A DNA stretch of 64,000 bases from Sycobia sp. Sy_11 (taxonomy: Eukaryota; Arthropoda; Insecta; Hymenoptera; Epichrysomallidae), in the NCBI GenBank assembly GCA_018907035.1, contig JACCIC010000037.1, positions 2,902,501 to 2,966,500 of the forward strand. The letters are read 5' to 3'. The stretch's first letter is position 1; each line of letters starts with the position of its first letter. Below the pieces are notes generated by a model. That model did no database searches and was not told the DNA's origin. It worked only from the letters and a program-made list of their open reading frames with translations. Of the stretch, positions 11,120-24,306 are shown piece after piece. Both the position numbers and the translations under genes were made by a program.

Positions 11120-11170
11120 CTAAGGCATAAAAAACCTCCACTCAATGAGTGGAGGAAAAAGCCGCAAGTA
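11120..11170 (+). repeat. Hairpin plus AAAAAGCCGCA motif, also seen at 19641-19680
   Basis: Positions 11135-11155 form a perfect inverted repeat (10-bp arms CCTCCACTCA / TGAGTGGAGG around one base), followed by AAAAAGCCGCAAGT. A related CACTC-ACC-GAGTG hairpin followed by AAGCCGCATGT lies at 19646-19678, which suggests pieces of one dispersed repeat family. Confidence 0.5.
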
Positions 11171-11299
11171 ATAATATACACGGTAAGAATAACATTTTGT
11201 CTAGAGTATAAATCGCTGTATAATAAGACTAATAACTAATTTTACTGATCTAATTTTACAAAGTTACATAAAAGAACTTAGTCCGTGGCTAGCTTTAAA

Positions 11300-11940
11300 T
11301 ACAAACGCTCTTACCAATACGTACATGCAGAGGTATGGAGTACTCCTTAACGCCAATTCGAGCGTAGCGAGTCCAAGCACTCGTGTAGCTCCTGAGGTTC
11401 AATTGGGGAGAGAAGTGCTCCCCGAAATCCTCCTGGTCTGCGTTGCGGCCCCAACGTCTCAGGCACGGCTCGACTCCTTACCGCAACGGCAGCCACCGGG
11501 CACAAACACCGCTGGGAGCACTTCTCGGAGATCCGCGTTATTCGGATTCTCCACAAGAGCAAGGTCTCTTGTCCCGCTGATGCGCCAATTTCAACACAGC
11601 ACACACATACAAACATTCACAAACAGATACGGATTACAATAAAGGCGCGCGCAGATCGTAACCAAAATGGACAGGCAGCTACTAACAAATCCAAAAATAG
11701 CGGTATCGAACAACCCTAGACGTACACGTTACGAAGGTCAAAGACGAATTGACGCCTCTTCCTCTCGTTCGATGATTTGGGACGTCATCGAGGGCAGAGG
11801 AGCACAAGAACGCTTAGATTCTAACCGATTAACATGCAATAAATACCAGAAGTGCACGTGCTTGACACGTGCGCTATGTCCAAACTACCAAGCCATATTT
11901 CGAGGTCCTAATAAGGGTTTACGCCAGTTGGGATCTTAAG
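11300..11940 (-). mobile_element. GC-rich, possibly LTR-derived fragment
   Basis: The composition differs sharply from the flanks. Read on the minus strand, ATTGGCGCATCAGCGGGAC (around 11580-11600) resembles the primer-binding site and leader of Ty3/gypsy elements. The stretch 11600-11940 would then be LTR and 11340-11575 leader or gag start. Open frames on both strands here are not convincing proteins. No second LTR was found. The adjacent copia fragment on the same strand may be unrelated. Confidence 0.3.
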
Positions 11941-11952
11941 AACTCAGTAAAT

Positions 11953-12140
11953 GATTCTCCCGGAAGGAAAGAAAGAGAGCGGAATATATAGATAGAGGAT
12001 GAGCGAGATAGAACTAGGAGGAGAGAGCAAGCGAGAGAGTGAGAGGGAGACAGTGAGCGAGAGTGAGAGGCAGAGAGTGAGAGAGATAGTCAGATAGGGC
12101 GCAGAGAGAGTTGTGAGAGAGAGGGTGATATATAGATATA
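11953..12140. repeat. Imperfect (GA)n purine tract
   Basis: About 190 nt of GA/GAGAGT repeats exactly replace the continuation of the copia RT gene. The break in that gene coincides with the microsatellite. Confidence 0.9.
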
Positions 12141-13997
12141 TATGAATCTCCTCTTGCAGGTCTCCGTAAAGAAACGCCGTCTCTACATCAAACTGGGCTA
12201 TCTCGAAATCTTCCTTTGCCGCAACGGACAGCAATATACGAATAGGGTCGTAGCGGACAACCGGCGCGACCGTATCGTAATAATCAATGCCTGCTCGTTG
12301 AGCATAGCCTTTCGCTACAAGGCGTGCTTTATACCTACGGTTATTGTCATTTGCACTTCTTTTAATCGCACAAACCCATTTGCATCTGATTATTCGCTTA
12401 CCTTTTGGCAATTCCACTTTTGTCCACGTCCGATTTTCAAGAAGAGCATCAAGTTCTTCTTTCATAGCCTCTTTCCACCGTGCTGCATCGGTGCTAGGCA
12501 TTGCCTCTGCGTAAGTGAAGGGAATTCTATTTGTGATGTATGCTATAGGTACTCCGTACTGGTCAATAGGATTTAGTTGCGCTCTATCCCGTAAGTTTCT
12601 GCATGTACATTCTTCTGGAGCTACTTCTGAAACATCGTCAGCTTGCAAATTTTCTCCTTCGTCATCAATAGGATGTTGATCGAAGTGAGCAATATCAACA
12701 GCGTTATGATGATTCGCCTCACATTCTTCATTGACTGCTTCGTTTAAAGATTGATCTTCCAAATTAAATTCAATTTGAAACCGGTAGATTTCAGCTTCCC
12801 GCTTTGCATTCTTATTACTTTTCTCGTTAAAGTGAACGTCACCACTCACATGAATTTTATTTTGGCAGCTATCCCAGAGCCTGTAGTTTTTCGATTCTCC
12901 TTCATAACCAACTAGTATAAGAGGTTTACTTTTTGATTGAAATTTCTTGCGTTTCTCCTTCGGTATATTCAAATATGCATCTATACCAAATATACGAAGG
13001 TGATTAATTTCCGGTTTGCGATTAAACCATTCTTCATATGGAGTAGTTTCGTGACCTTGCATCGCTACTTGATTAAGTACGTAGTAGACGGTGTTGACTG
13101 CTTAAGACCAAAGCTTGACATCAATTTTACTGCTGATTAGTGTTGCTCTGGCACTTTCTACAATGGTTCGCATTTCTCTCTCGGTGCTACCATTCTGTTG
13201 TATATATGCAGACGAAAATTCATGTATTATGCCAGAGTCCGTTATATATTGTTGGAAGTCTTCTGATGTATGTTCTCGGTCATTATCAGAACGTAAGACC
13301 TTAATTTTGTTGCCTGTTTGTGTTGTTACAAAATTTTAATAAACTTTGAATTTTCTAAACACTTCCGATTTGTGCCTTAAAAAATATACTTTTCTAAACT
13401 TCGTGTATTCGTTCTTCAAAAGTAAAAAATAACGCGGAGATTCTATGTTTATTGGTCCATACACATCTGTGTGTATTTTCTGACCAGGCTTAAAGCTACA
13501 CTCACACTCTCTCGGTGGATGTGACATTCTTGTCTGTTTGCCCATAATGTAAGCTTGGAACTGGAAATCTTCCTTTTTGTCAAAATCATTATCATTTAGC
13601 ACTCTTTTTGTATTTAATAAAGCCCGAATATTTGCATGTCCCATACGCTCATGCCAGAGTTTTAGTGTGCTTTGCTTTCTTTTAATCATGTTACACTGAA
13701 CGGGAATCACTATTTCGAATTGCATTTTGAAAAGTCCTCAGTGCCGCACACCACTTGAAGTCCGTTCTCCGTCTTTATTGCGCACTTCACAATAAGTTTC
13801 ATAAGTATGAAACGAGAACTTCTTGTAATTAATTGTAGTGATCGAAAATAAATTTCTTCTTAGCTCTGACACAAAAAGCACATTCTCCATTTGTCTTTCA
13901 ATAATCTTTCCATTTATCATTTCTTTTATTACGACTGTACCTATACCAACCGCAGGTTAAATTTTGTCGTCAGCTATTTTCACATAGCGTGTTTCAC
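12130..13997 (-). pseudogene. Ty1/copia retrotransposon pol fragment (protease end, integrase, truncated RT)
   Basis: Reading downward from 13997: protease C-terminal part (VGIGTVVIKEMINGKIIE, NVLFVSELRRNLFSI) and GAG-pre-integrase zinc region (LWHERMGHANIRAL). The integrase core follows with HTDVYGP, a second block VLRSDNDRE, and NGSTEREMRTIVE, so the three acidic residues are present. Next come YEEWFNRKPEINHLRIFG and the RT start (KCKWV-type IIRCKWVCAIK, ARLVAKGYAQRAGIDYYDT, FDVETAFLYGDL). A frameshift near 13330 and stops near 13090 and 13955 break it. The RT ends in the GA tract, before the YVDD motif, so the copy is dead. No gag or paired LTRs recognised. Confidence 0.9.
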
Positions 13998-14093
13998 AGA
14001 CAGGATTCAGTGTATACTATAAACGATTGTACGAACCGGGCACTTTTAACATAATAGAAGTTTTTTTCGACGCGGCGCTTATATATTTGTTCT

Positions 14094-17000
14094 ATGCCAG
14101 CTTGGCAATATTTTTACACTATTTACTTTTTTTCTTTAAAAAAAAGCAGAAAAACTGTGAAATTTCGAGAACAAAAAATGTCTGTGTTTTTGAATAAACG
14201 CATATGTTCTCTACTTGAAACTGCGACAGAAAATAACGATATAGACATGCAGCAAAAGCTCCATAGCTTGCCAGCTGAGAAAGAAAACTTTTTCCGTAAA
14301 ACGTACAAAGATTCATATCTAAAGCGGCATAAATGTCATATCGAAAAATTCAGAAAATACTGAGTGTCATATTGCCAGAAATATACGTGCAGAAGCGGAT
14401 GATGCATACGAGCAGTTCATAGCAAAAATATTGGCGCTGAAGAGGAAGTATATTTTTAAAATTTTTTAAACCAAATATTTACCGATCACTTAACAACGAA
14501 CGAGCAAAATATATCAAATTATACTTTAAAGCCATATCACTTGAAAGACAGTCTTTTAAAAAAATTCGCAAAAAAATTAATATTATAAGTTACAAAGATA
14601 AACAATTTGCAAAACTATATTGCAGCGTTATTATCAAAAATGATTTGCAGAAGCGAAATATATTAGATGAAACAACATATATTTTAAACGAAGAAATAGG
14701 TAAAATTTCGCCGAATAAGCTGCCTACAAACATAAAAATAAAAAATTTAATAGAGGGCGAATATACAGTTCCGAAAATAATGATTGATTTCTACAAAAAG
14801 GCAATTGTAGGACACCAGAATTCAAGACACCAGAAAAATAACAGAAACCTCTAGATGAGCTAAGTCTTTTTCAGAGGATCTTATTTATGCAAAGACGAAT
14901 GGTCGAATAAAAATTTCAAAACAAATCTGCCTATGAATTACATTAAGACGTTTAAGCAACAATAAAAAAAATTGTCAATATTGTTCATAAATATGGACAT
15001 TGTTGCAGTTATTGTACATTAGAGGGATTGGAAACTTATCCAACAATCACATCTTGTGAATTTGTCTCTGTTTGCCCTAAACGTATCGTAAGATCACCGG
15101 GATTCTGCACTGGAGTTGCATTCGATAATTTCGATCGATTTGTAGATACAGCGGTAGGAAAAGATACCCTACATGAAACCGTTGGCATTATTTTTCAAAT
15201 TGGAAGTTACGCTGAAAGTGAAGCATGCAGTGTGAATGCGTGTAACACACACGTGTCATCTGCTGAGCATTTGAATTTTGCATAGTTGCTTACGCATTTT
15301 TTAAATTTACCTAATACCTATGTGGATAGGTTTCAATAGTATAGTCTATGAAGATTTATCACCGAAACAAATATTATGCTGTCGTACAACTAGTAATGCG
15401 TCGTCAACAAGTAAAACAGTCGTATTAAAAACAATCACACAAAGCCAAACAGTTTCCAATGAATGTGGTGAAGATTATGTGGAAGTAATGTATTATTTAA
15501 CAATTGCTAAAATTGCTTTACAAATACAGAGTACCGAAAAAGGTATATTCGATAATTTATTTATACATCTAGGTTCTTTTCACATAAGCAGGCATATTTT
15601 AAGGGAATTATTTAAACAAATATAAACATTTTAATAGATGTAAATGCTTCCATCAGATGCTGGCATTAGTGTTAAATATTTTACACTTAACATTTTATCA
15701 AAAAAGAGGAAATGAAAGTAAACAAAGAGAAAAATAATTGTCGAAACATATATTGAAGTTAAATCATTCGCACTATTATTTGAAGCATTTAAAATATTAA
15801 ATTTGATGGAAAAATATAACGACTATAGAAATGAAACATTGGCAGGTAATCATGGGAGAACAGCACAATATTTTATGTTTTATATACAATTTATAGAATA
15901 CTATTTGTTGTTGAATACCAGAATTCGTAATATAAATGTCGAATTTTTAAACTCATTTTACCCAAAATAAACAATTTATGCATCCAGGTTTGCGTCTGTA
16001 GTTCGAGATAGGGTCATTTGCTGTAAAAGAACATCTAAATGTTTTTCTAGACAACCCATTGACATTACACTTGAAAAAACCTTAAATGCTGATGCCGTAA
16101 ACAAATTAACAGGAATATCAAATATTACAAACTTAATATCATCAAAACAACGATGGTGTCACAGTTACACAATTCGCTCAGCTATTATTCATGCTACAAT
16201 GCAGCAGAGTGGCTAGAAGAAAATTGAAGATGTGACTAGAGACCTATAACAGAATAGAATTCAAGATTTGAAGAACCAATTCCTCAAACAAAGATATTCT
16301 CATACGTACATTCGCTGATGTCATAAATAAAAAATATATCTGTAGGGGAAAGAAGGTTGAGCTTCGGATGCAGAGGGATTAATTTGGGAAGCTCCTTGAA
16401 ATTTCATTAAAGCATGAGCTGGATCTAGATAAGGCATTAACAGATCCAATAACACCAGTGTCATTATCTATGTGTCCTCTTATCGGCTCCACATGTAAAA
16501 CTTAAAAATCGAGCCTAATGAAAATATTAGAAAAACAAGTAGCATCCGAATCAACAATTGAAACAGATGTCATGGTAGACGATGGCTTCTTTATGTTATA
16601 CATAATGGAAGCTGTACCATTAGCATTTGAAGCAATTTCAAAAACTATTACAAACAGCCTGCGTTTCAAGGGCCAAGATAATTATCTTAGCATTCGATAG
16701 ATACATATTTTCGTTGATCAAAGACGAAGAGCACAAAATTCGAGGAATGTTTCATGTAACCTTCTATATTGATGGTCCAGAACAAATGAGGAGGAGGGAG
16801 TTTGCTAATGATTTAAAAAATGCAAATTTTAAAGAATCAATAGTGAACTTTTTTATTGAAAATTGGGCGGAAAATCATATGGCAGTCTTTACAGGAAATA
16901 AAACAATTATTATTAATAGTGATATTAGCCACAGATTTATAGCCAGTAATAATATAGTTTTTAAAACTGAGGAGACTTCGTAGTCTTGCCGTGATCATGA

Positions 17001-17471
17001 AGAAGCGGACTTAAAAAATCATATTTCACGTTCGTCAAATAAATTTTAGCGGATGTGTAAAAATTCGTTGTTTAGACACAGATATATTGATAATTATGTT
17101 AGCTAATATTCACACAGTAAATGAAAATGTTACAATAAATATGGAAGTTAGTGTTAGAAATAATCATAGATCCATTAACGTATGAAAATTTCATCGTGCT
17201 CTGGGAAGACTTTATGCGTATCCTTGCCAGCATTTCAGGCATTTACAGGCTGCGATTTTAATCCAGCTTTTTTCAAAAAAGTTAAAAATTGCCGATATAT
17301 GCTATAAAAGACTCCACAGAGTTCATTGATACATTTAAAGAAACGGCACTTACATCCGAAACTGCAACAGAAACTTTCACTAAAATTGAAGAGTTTGTTT
17401 ACTGTATGTATGGTTTTAACACTATTCAAAAAGTTAATGGAGTACGTGTGGCAGCTTTTCATAAAGCATAA
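14094..17471 (+). pseudogene. Heavily broken copy of an uncharacterised repetitive gene family
   Basis: A string of frames on one strand keeps a consistent order across many stops and frameshifts. Blocks: 14178-14470 (KRICSLLETA, KLHSLPAEKE, ARNIRAEADDAYEQFI); 14645-14851; 15028-15282 (VCPKRIVRSPGFCTGVAFDNFDRFVDT, KDTLHETVGI, cited in parts); 15535-15600 (LFIHLGSFHI); 15730-15970 (GRTAQYFMFYIQFIEYYL); 16440-16980 (TDPITPVSLSMCPL, VDDGFFMLYIM, IFSLIKDEEHKIRG, FYIDGPEQMRR). 16990-17471 follows (HEEADL, IRCLDTDILIIML, LPAFQAFTGCDFNPAFF). I recognise this block order from unnamed, multicopy animal genes. The DTD block could belong to a PIN-like nuclease fold, but that is a guess. A transposon origin is inferred from copy decay and repeat-rich surroundings; I could not pair terminal repeats. 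Confidence 0.6.
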
Positions 17472-17479
17472 AATATTAG

Positions 17480-18195
17480 GAAAATTTTCTTTCATATGTC
17501 AATTTATACTGCAATATAAAAATTTTTCTTCACCATTTATTGTACTTTAGTATTTTTAATTTATTTTTCATTTATTTTGATGTATATTATTGTTGCACTT
17601 TATAAATTTTTGCACTTTATAAAATTATGTGAGATATAAAGAAATAAACTATGTATATAGATATGTCACCATCATACTTTCACATAAAAAATTTACTTAA
17701 CCATTTATTGCATTGTAGTATTGTTGATTTATGTGTAATAAAAAATTTATAAAAATTAGGGAAAGGTTTTACATATAATATTTGGAGTTGTGGAACATTA
17801 ATTTTATGCATGAAATTGGCTGAGTTATTAATGAAATAGTGAAAAGGATAAAAAACTTAATATATAATAATATGTGATATAATTTTGTTCGAAAAATTTT
17901 TCTTTTTTTAAAAAATTTTTTTTAAAAAAAGTAGTATATCTAGCAAAAATATTTTTTTATATTGTATATGTTTTTGATTTAAAACTCGAATATTAAGAGC
18001 AAAATTGAAAAGTAGGAAGTATCTATACCGCTTCAGACACACTGTATCATCTGAGCGTCAAGGTAGATTCATGACGTATTGACATGGACTGGGGCTGATT
18101 AGTAGTTCGAAACGCCAATAATTTATCGCACTTTTTTCGTTAATTATTTATTTTAGAGAAAAAATGGATAGAACATAAAAATTTTATTTCAATAG
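17480..18195. other. AT-rich non-coding stretch
   Basis: No frame worth reporting. A weak hammerhead-like word near 18092-18115 was considered and rejected. Confidence 0.5.
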
Positions 18196-18202
18196 GATGT
18201 AT

Positions 18203-18268
18203 GTATTAGGAGGCGAACTTCAGGTCGCTTTCCAAAAATGGTCAGAAACTAAGTCCGCCTTCTAATAC
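18203..18268. repeat. Small foldback repeat
   Basis: GTATTAGGAGGCGAACTT (18203-18220) faces AAGTCCGCCTTCTAATAC (18251-18268), with 16 of 18 positions pairing around a 30-nt spacer. It resembles the ends of a very short MITE, but no target duplication is obvious. Confidence 0.45.
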
Positions 18269-18269
18269 A

Positions 18270-19330
18270 ACTTTTGCTTGAACAATTTTGGTCTAAAATC
18301 AAAATCATTCCATAAAACTTGATATTTATAATTTTTTAACACTTTAACATTTAGATTTTTCATTTCGTCATTTTTTCCAATTATATTCGTAATCAGCGAC
18401 TGAAAGTACATATTGTACGGATAATGTTATTCAGAATTTTTTTTCGACTTTTTTTCGAAGTTTTAAAATTATTTTTTATGTTCAGGTTAGCAGCGGACGT
18501 ATAATCCAGATGGTTAGAACCAGCGGATACAGTCAATACATAGTCTAAATTTTGTTCTGACCTAATTGAAGCCGAGGATAAATAACTCAAAAAATTTTTT
18601 TTACATGTATGGGTCCCTGGCGCTGCTACATTCAGATTAATTGTTGCAGCAGGAGGTCATTCACCCTTCAGCATATTCAAATGAATCATTTAAATTAATT
18701 TTCGGCCGAGGATAAACATATGACATAAAAATATCGCTTGCTCTCGGACTATTAATAGCCCGACTCTTTTTTCCATTTCATTCGTTTTTAACTTTCTTTT
18801 GCTTTTCTCCAAGTCTTCCTGTATATTATTATCAGTCTTTAATACAAACAATATTTTGTGACAAGTGACTACTGTTTGATTTCATTTTACTTATACTTAT
18901 CCTTACACGAATTCGAGGTATCGGGTAACGGAATCTTTTACCTACGGAAATTTAACCTGTGCTTTCATGCGTAATATTGAATTAATTTCAACACACAAAC
19001 TCCGTAAATAGTGTTTTTTGAATTGTTGGTGAATTATTTTGTCGGACCGATTATTTTTCCGAAATGCATTGACCCGCCCAAAAGTATTTTATTCTCTTAC
19101 ATCTAAATTGCATAAATCTTGGATATTATTGTACACGCTATCTCGAAGAGAATAGACATAACGTTACACTGTAAAAAATTAATAAATAATCAAGTACAAG
19201 TAAATCCAGAGTTATTAAGAAATGTGAATTGAAACTAACTTCCTACATTTTAGTTTACTATATTTATTTCTATATATGTTATATATAGGTTATTGCATAT
19301 TACTGATTATTTATGTATTTGTACATCTAC
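18270..19330. other. Non-coding stretch
   Basis: AT-rich with no repeat or frame that I can support. Confidence 0.45.
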
Positions 19331-19379
19331 GCGCTGTTTACATTTTGAGTTTTTCGTGTGTAAATTGAAGAAAGCGCAG

Positions 19380-19720
19380 GAAAAGCTTGATTTTGTGGAG
19401 ATTATTCTTTGAGGGTATTCCTGGCGGTATTTTTGTCCAGTCGCTGCCGCCAGTGCTTGAGTCTATCCCCGTCCTTAAGAAGTTTGGTTCAAGACGCAGA
19501 GCGTCCACCAATCCTTCCTATATAGGACCTCACTTCACTATTATTGAGTAGGAATACTCTACAGCGAAATATTACGTATACACGTGTTTAGAGCGATTAT
19601 TGTAGTTTCACAGTATTGTATTTCCATTTCAAAGATTTTTTTCTTCACTCACCGAGTGGAGTTTTTTTAAGCCGCATGTTTAGTTCAATAAAAGGGTCAT
19701 TTTATTTACATTTTTAATGA
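19380..19720 (+). mobile_element. Possible LTR-type repeat fragment
   Basis: It is richer in GC than its flanks. It contains CTATATAGGACC (about 19519), then about 120 nt on the CACTC/GAGTG hairpin and AAGCCGCATGT shared with 11135-11168, then CAATAAAAGG (about 19686). A TATA-like word, a hairpin and a poly(A)-type signal in this order suggest the regulatory part of a retroelement LTR. No coding part was found. Confidence 0.3.
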
Positions 19721-19892
19721 TTATGTTTTTATTAAGAATCATCCAGGTAGTACGAGGTCATGAGGGAACATATCACATATCCAACAAAAAATAGTAAGAC
19801 CATAATTTTGGTATATGAATTCATTATAACGTAAATACTGATTTATAATGATATTAATTATAAGTACAATGCTACAGTCCATAGATTTTTGA

Positions 19893-20092
19893 AGACGTAT
19901 GATGGCTCCGTAATTCGACAGATAAGGACCGGTAATTTAGTAATTCGACTTCAAGCAAGTGAAATTCCGGTTTCAATTGATTGGTAATGTAAAAATTTAC
20001 ACTTGGTTTGGTATCCAACATATCGAAGATCTCTGTTGCTGATTAGCACTAGTATTTGGGAGCTTAAATATAGTGACGTTAAATAATAGGGA
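19893..20092 (+). mobile_element. SINE-like repeat, copy 1 (diverged)
   Basis: It shares its head (ACGTATGATGGCTC) and especially its tail (TGCTGATTAGCACTAGTATTTGG ... GTGACGTTAAATAAT, given in parts) with 30370-30567, at the same length of about 200 nt. A tRNA-like promoter region is inferred from the better copy. Confidence 0.7.
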
Positions 20093-20099
20093 AAAAACA

Positions 20100-23000
20100 G
20101 ATTTTTGGATTCGTGGCAAAACATTTTAAATTTATAATAAAAAATAAAGGGTGTTGAATTAAAATTATTATTTTTGTATAAATTAACATATTTTATTCAT
20201 ATAGATGAAAATATTACGCTTTCACATATTTCTTGATTTATATTATGTTCAAAATTTATCTAGGATTATACATTATTTTTAAACATTTCTATGAACCAAT
20301 CCATGCAGCCACAAATAATACACCATAATACTTACAATAAGGTATCTCAGTTTAATTTATTTTATTTTATTTTGAGAGATTGAAAGTAAATATAATATAG
20401 AATTATATTTGAATGCATTAATCCGTTTATATAAAAAATGAAAAATTTCCCTCGGCTGGAGGATCAATAAAAAATATTTAACAATATACTTTTCTATATG
20501 TGTATATTTAACATCGTATAATCTTCCATTCCTTAAACGTGTATTTTACTTGACATCCATATTTATATTTGTATAAAGTGTTAATCTATACATCAAATTT
20601 AATGTCTGAGACTGATAACGTGCGGCTTTTCCAAATGGCAATTTAAAACTCGCATTTGCAAATTGCATGATTTTATCACATTAGAGTTTCATAAACTCTA
20701 TATCAGAACCTGAAGTCTAAAGCGCGTGTTTAGTATTGCTAAATGTAATAATTCTATTAAATATTGTTTGAAATGGTTACATTATCGTCCACGGAAAATC
20801 TAAATAAATTACACTTACTCCATTTTAACTGATTTATTTAGATCCACATAAATTATCAAAATAAATTAGTATAAATTTATTTACATTATCCTTCTATGAT
20901 GCTATGACTATTTCAACCAACATCTAACAGAATTATTACGTATAAAACTATCATTAACATCATCACAAAATTAAATTATGAAATGCAGTTAAACAGATTT
21001 TATCAAAGTTTTTACAATGATCAACTTATTATTAAGTTTTAGAGTTTTTAATTGCTAAGCTAAAAAGTTTAAGAAGTTAAGCTCGTCAATGCAAGATAGC
21101 TTTTATAAGAAATATATTCAAATCAAATAAAACACAGCGTCAAATATGTATTAGATATATAAATTGTGATACTATCTTCGAAGTAAATTTTATGTATCAT
21201 TAATATGTGAAATATTTAGAAATAAGCCCATCGATTCAGAATGTTTAGGAAAATCAATTTTAACTAATATGTTAAAGATACGAGTATATTGTATCTTTAT
21301 AGCATTATTTAGGAGCTGTCCATTAATCACCAAGTTCAAAGGAAAGCGGGTTTCTGTCTTCAAAATCCATATTTAAAAATTATGATTATTTGATGGCGAA
21401 ATACCGCTGTATCATATTCTCTATATATATCACTGCTTGTCGTGACCAATAGTTAATGATAACAAATAATTCGTTTAGCCTTCCTGGTATTGTTTTTTTT
21501 ATTAAGATAATAAAAAACTTTGGTATTACCGTTTTAGCAGTGGCGAAAGTTTTAGGCGATTCGAAAATCGAAAGAAAAGTTAAGATAGATGAGACGCCAG
21601 AGTTGGGAAAGGAAGAAAATTGAAATTGCCAAAAATGAAACTGCGTGATTGATGGAAAGTCCCTGTTGGAATAGCTTCCATATGCAATAGTTGTATAAAA
21701 AATTCGTTTTACTCTGAAATTAATTCGGTTATGTTATCCATAACAAGAACTGACGAATAATTTGTCTTATAATCTATCATAACTTTATTCAGAACCTTTT
21801 TCACCTTAATCTATTAATCTATTTGAATGTGTGTTTAAATACCTTTTATTTTTGTTTTTTTCTTCTATTATTAAATATAGTTTATTATAAACATATTTTT
21901 TACATATGAACGAGTTCCAGCATTTGAATATCGAATTTTTAACATCTGAATAAACTCCTAGTATATATGATAATATACATTGTACATTTATTTTACTGTT
22001 TTAATCAATACTTCGATATTTATATTTATTTTTATGATTTAAATAAGTATTTTTAATAAAATAAATATATTTTAGATTGTTTATTCATTACAGTAATGCA
22101 AGATAATAATGTTTATTTCGCTAACGTACATAGTCCTATTACTTAAATTAACAGTATAGTACTTTGGTCGCGCTCAAATGCACATTTATGTAACATAATT
22201 ATTCTTATGTTGTTTATGGCAAGTATATGAAAAATACATACTATATATATTTAATGGAATTTTAACAATTTTTATCATTGCCAATATTCAAGAAATGCAA
22301 AAAGTAAAACAATCAGATATGATGGGGATATATCAGAACATCTGTAGTAGAGAATAGATTATAAAATTAATAAAAATTAATATTCAAAAATTTTATTCAT
22401 GAGATTTATAAAAAAGTATTTGTATTTGCAAAATTCTTTTAGTTTAATTAATATTATAGCTTTTCGTGTATTTTTTTGTACGCTATCAATCTATAAAATA
22501 TGAAACAAAATGTCTATATTACAAAGCTATTAGTGAATATGCGGTAGTTACAGGTATTATATGAGTATAATGTTTCTTAAAACTCTGAGAACTGATCACA
22601 TTTTTTCTATATTTACAGCGACTGCAGCAACAAATAATTTTTCTTAGTATGGTAAAACAATAGCAACGTTATTTAAACTTCTAAAAGAGGATGTTAATAT
22701 AATGGAAATTCATTTTTATATTTTTTAATAACTCATTTCTTTGTATTAAAGTATTATTGTTCAATGGAATAAATCTCTAAAATTAGTTAGAAAGAGGATT
22801 GAATTTTCTAGCTAAAATAATATTTATATTCACTTTATTTTCACAATACTTTAAATAATTCGTATACATTATTCTGCAATAACTATGCGAATGCTCATCG
22901 TCTTCAGGTTGGAAATAAATACTTTCTTTAAACAATTCAAAAGTTAATAATTTATACTAACTAATTGTATAAATTTCAATTAAAGACATTTTTGAATAGT

Positions 23001-24250
23001 TTAACTTATATTATTTGTTAGTATAATTTATTAACTTTTGAATAAATTTTGAGTAAATTTTCTTTTCTTTTGGAAAAAAGTGTGTGGCAATTATTATGAA
23101 TTTTAAGAATACAATATTTATATAAAAATATATAAAAGCTAACTATTATAAAAACGATGTGATCTTTGTTTATACACAGATAATTTGCTTTATTTACTTC
23201 TTTATTTAATACTGACCTATTTTTTCCAGATACCCACGTTCTTTTTCTCGTCAGAAAGTTCTTGACATAAACTTACTTTTATCGCTTTATTTATACGTCG
23301 TTGTAAATACTTCTTATTTATACTATACTTTGGCAAAGTATCAAAAAAAGTTATTTGTAGTTTGCACTTATTTTTTAATACACAAAAATATGTTACTGCT
23401 CAATTTTTGTCAGACAAGTAGTTTTTAAAACTAATTATATTTAATAGACTATTCTATATATATGAAATTAATATTATATTACATTTAATATATTTAATAT
23501 AATTAAAAGTTAATTTTTATGCTTTAAACATTTTATTTTTTATTTATAATTTTCGATGAGTCATTAATTAAAATTTTATTTTAAATGAAGTAATTTTTTC
23601 CAGAAAAATATCTTCATTTTTTTCGATAAATCAATGAGACGGGGATGGTTATTTCATCATAAAAACTTTTAATATAATATTATCCTTACTATAAGTAACT
23701 AATTTTTTTATTATTTTTTCTTTTATTTTACATGAATGATTTTTTCCTTTAGACTATTATTATTTACACAAATAGCTTGCAATGGATTGTTATAAGACCC
23801 CAGCATAAGCTGTTCCAAATAGGAAATTTCTATTTTCATAATTTAGAAACAATCCAAATTTTAAATAAAAATTTATAATAATAAAAATGTATTTATTATT
23901 TATTTCTTATTTTAGCATATGTATGTTATAATTAATTTGTTTGTTAACTAGAAAGTTCTTCGTTTGACGTAAGAAAGTTAATGTCATAGGTACTTTTCAT
24001 TATATGTAAATTAACAAACATGAAAGTATTGAGAAATTTAGAATAAAAACGTATGTTGTAAACGCAATAAAAAATGAAGCAAAAGCAATGTAATTGTGAA
24101 TTCGTGGTGAACTGAGATATATACTTTTAATTAAATATTACTCTTGATATAAAGCTATATTACGATTAGAAACACATCAGGCCTATCGGTTGATTTATAA
24201 GGCACTAAATAATTTATAATTAACCAAAAAATTGTAATTAACTAAATCAA
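20100..24250. other. Long AT-rich non-coding stretch
   Basis: About 4 kb without a credible frame, palindrome or tandem array. It lies beyond the 3' end of the minus-strand GPCR gene, so it is intergenic on present evidence. Confidence 0.5.
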
Positions 24251-24252
24251 TC

Positions 24253-24255
<3 letters not shown>

Positions 24256-24305
<50 letters not shown>
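24256..24305. repeat. Microsatellite (AT)n
   Basis: About 24 uninterrupted AT units. Confidence 0.97.

Positions 24306-24306
<1 letters not shown>

Noticed and set aside
11325..11939. Open frames on both strands of the GC-rich 11.3-11.9 kb block
   Set aside because: Overlapping, low-complexity and unlike any protein; base composition explains their length.
12142..13339. Plus-strand open frames opposite the copia pol
   Set aside because: Shadows of the minus-strand copia coding sequence.
18088..18120. Hammerhead-like CTGATTA...CGAAAC word
   Set aside because: The seven bases between the core blocks cannot form stem II and no Penelope coding sequence is adjacent.
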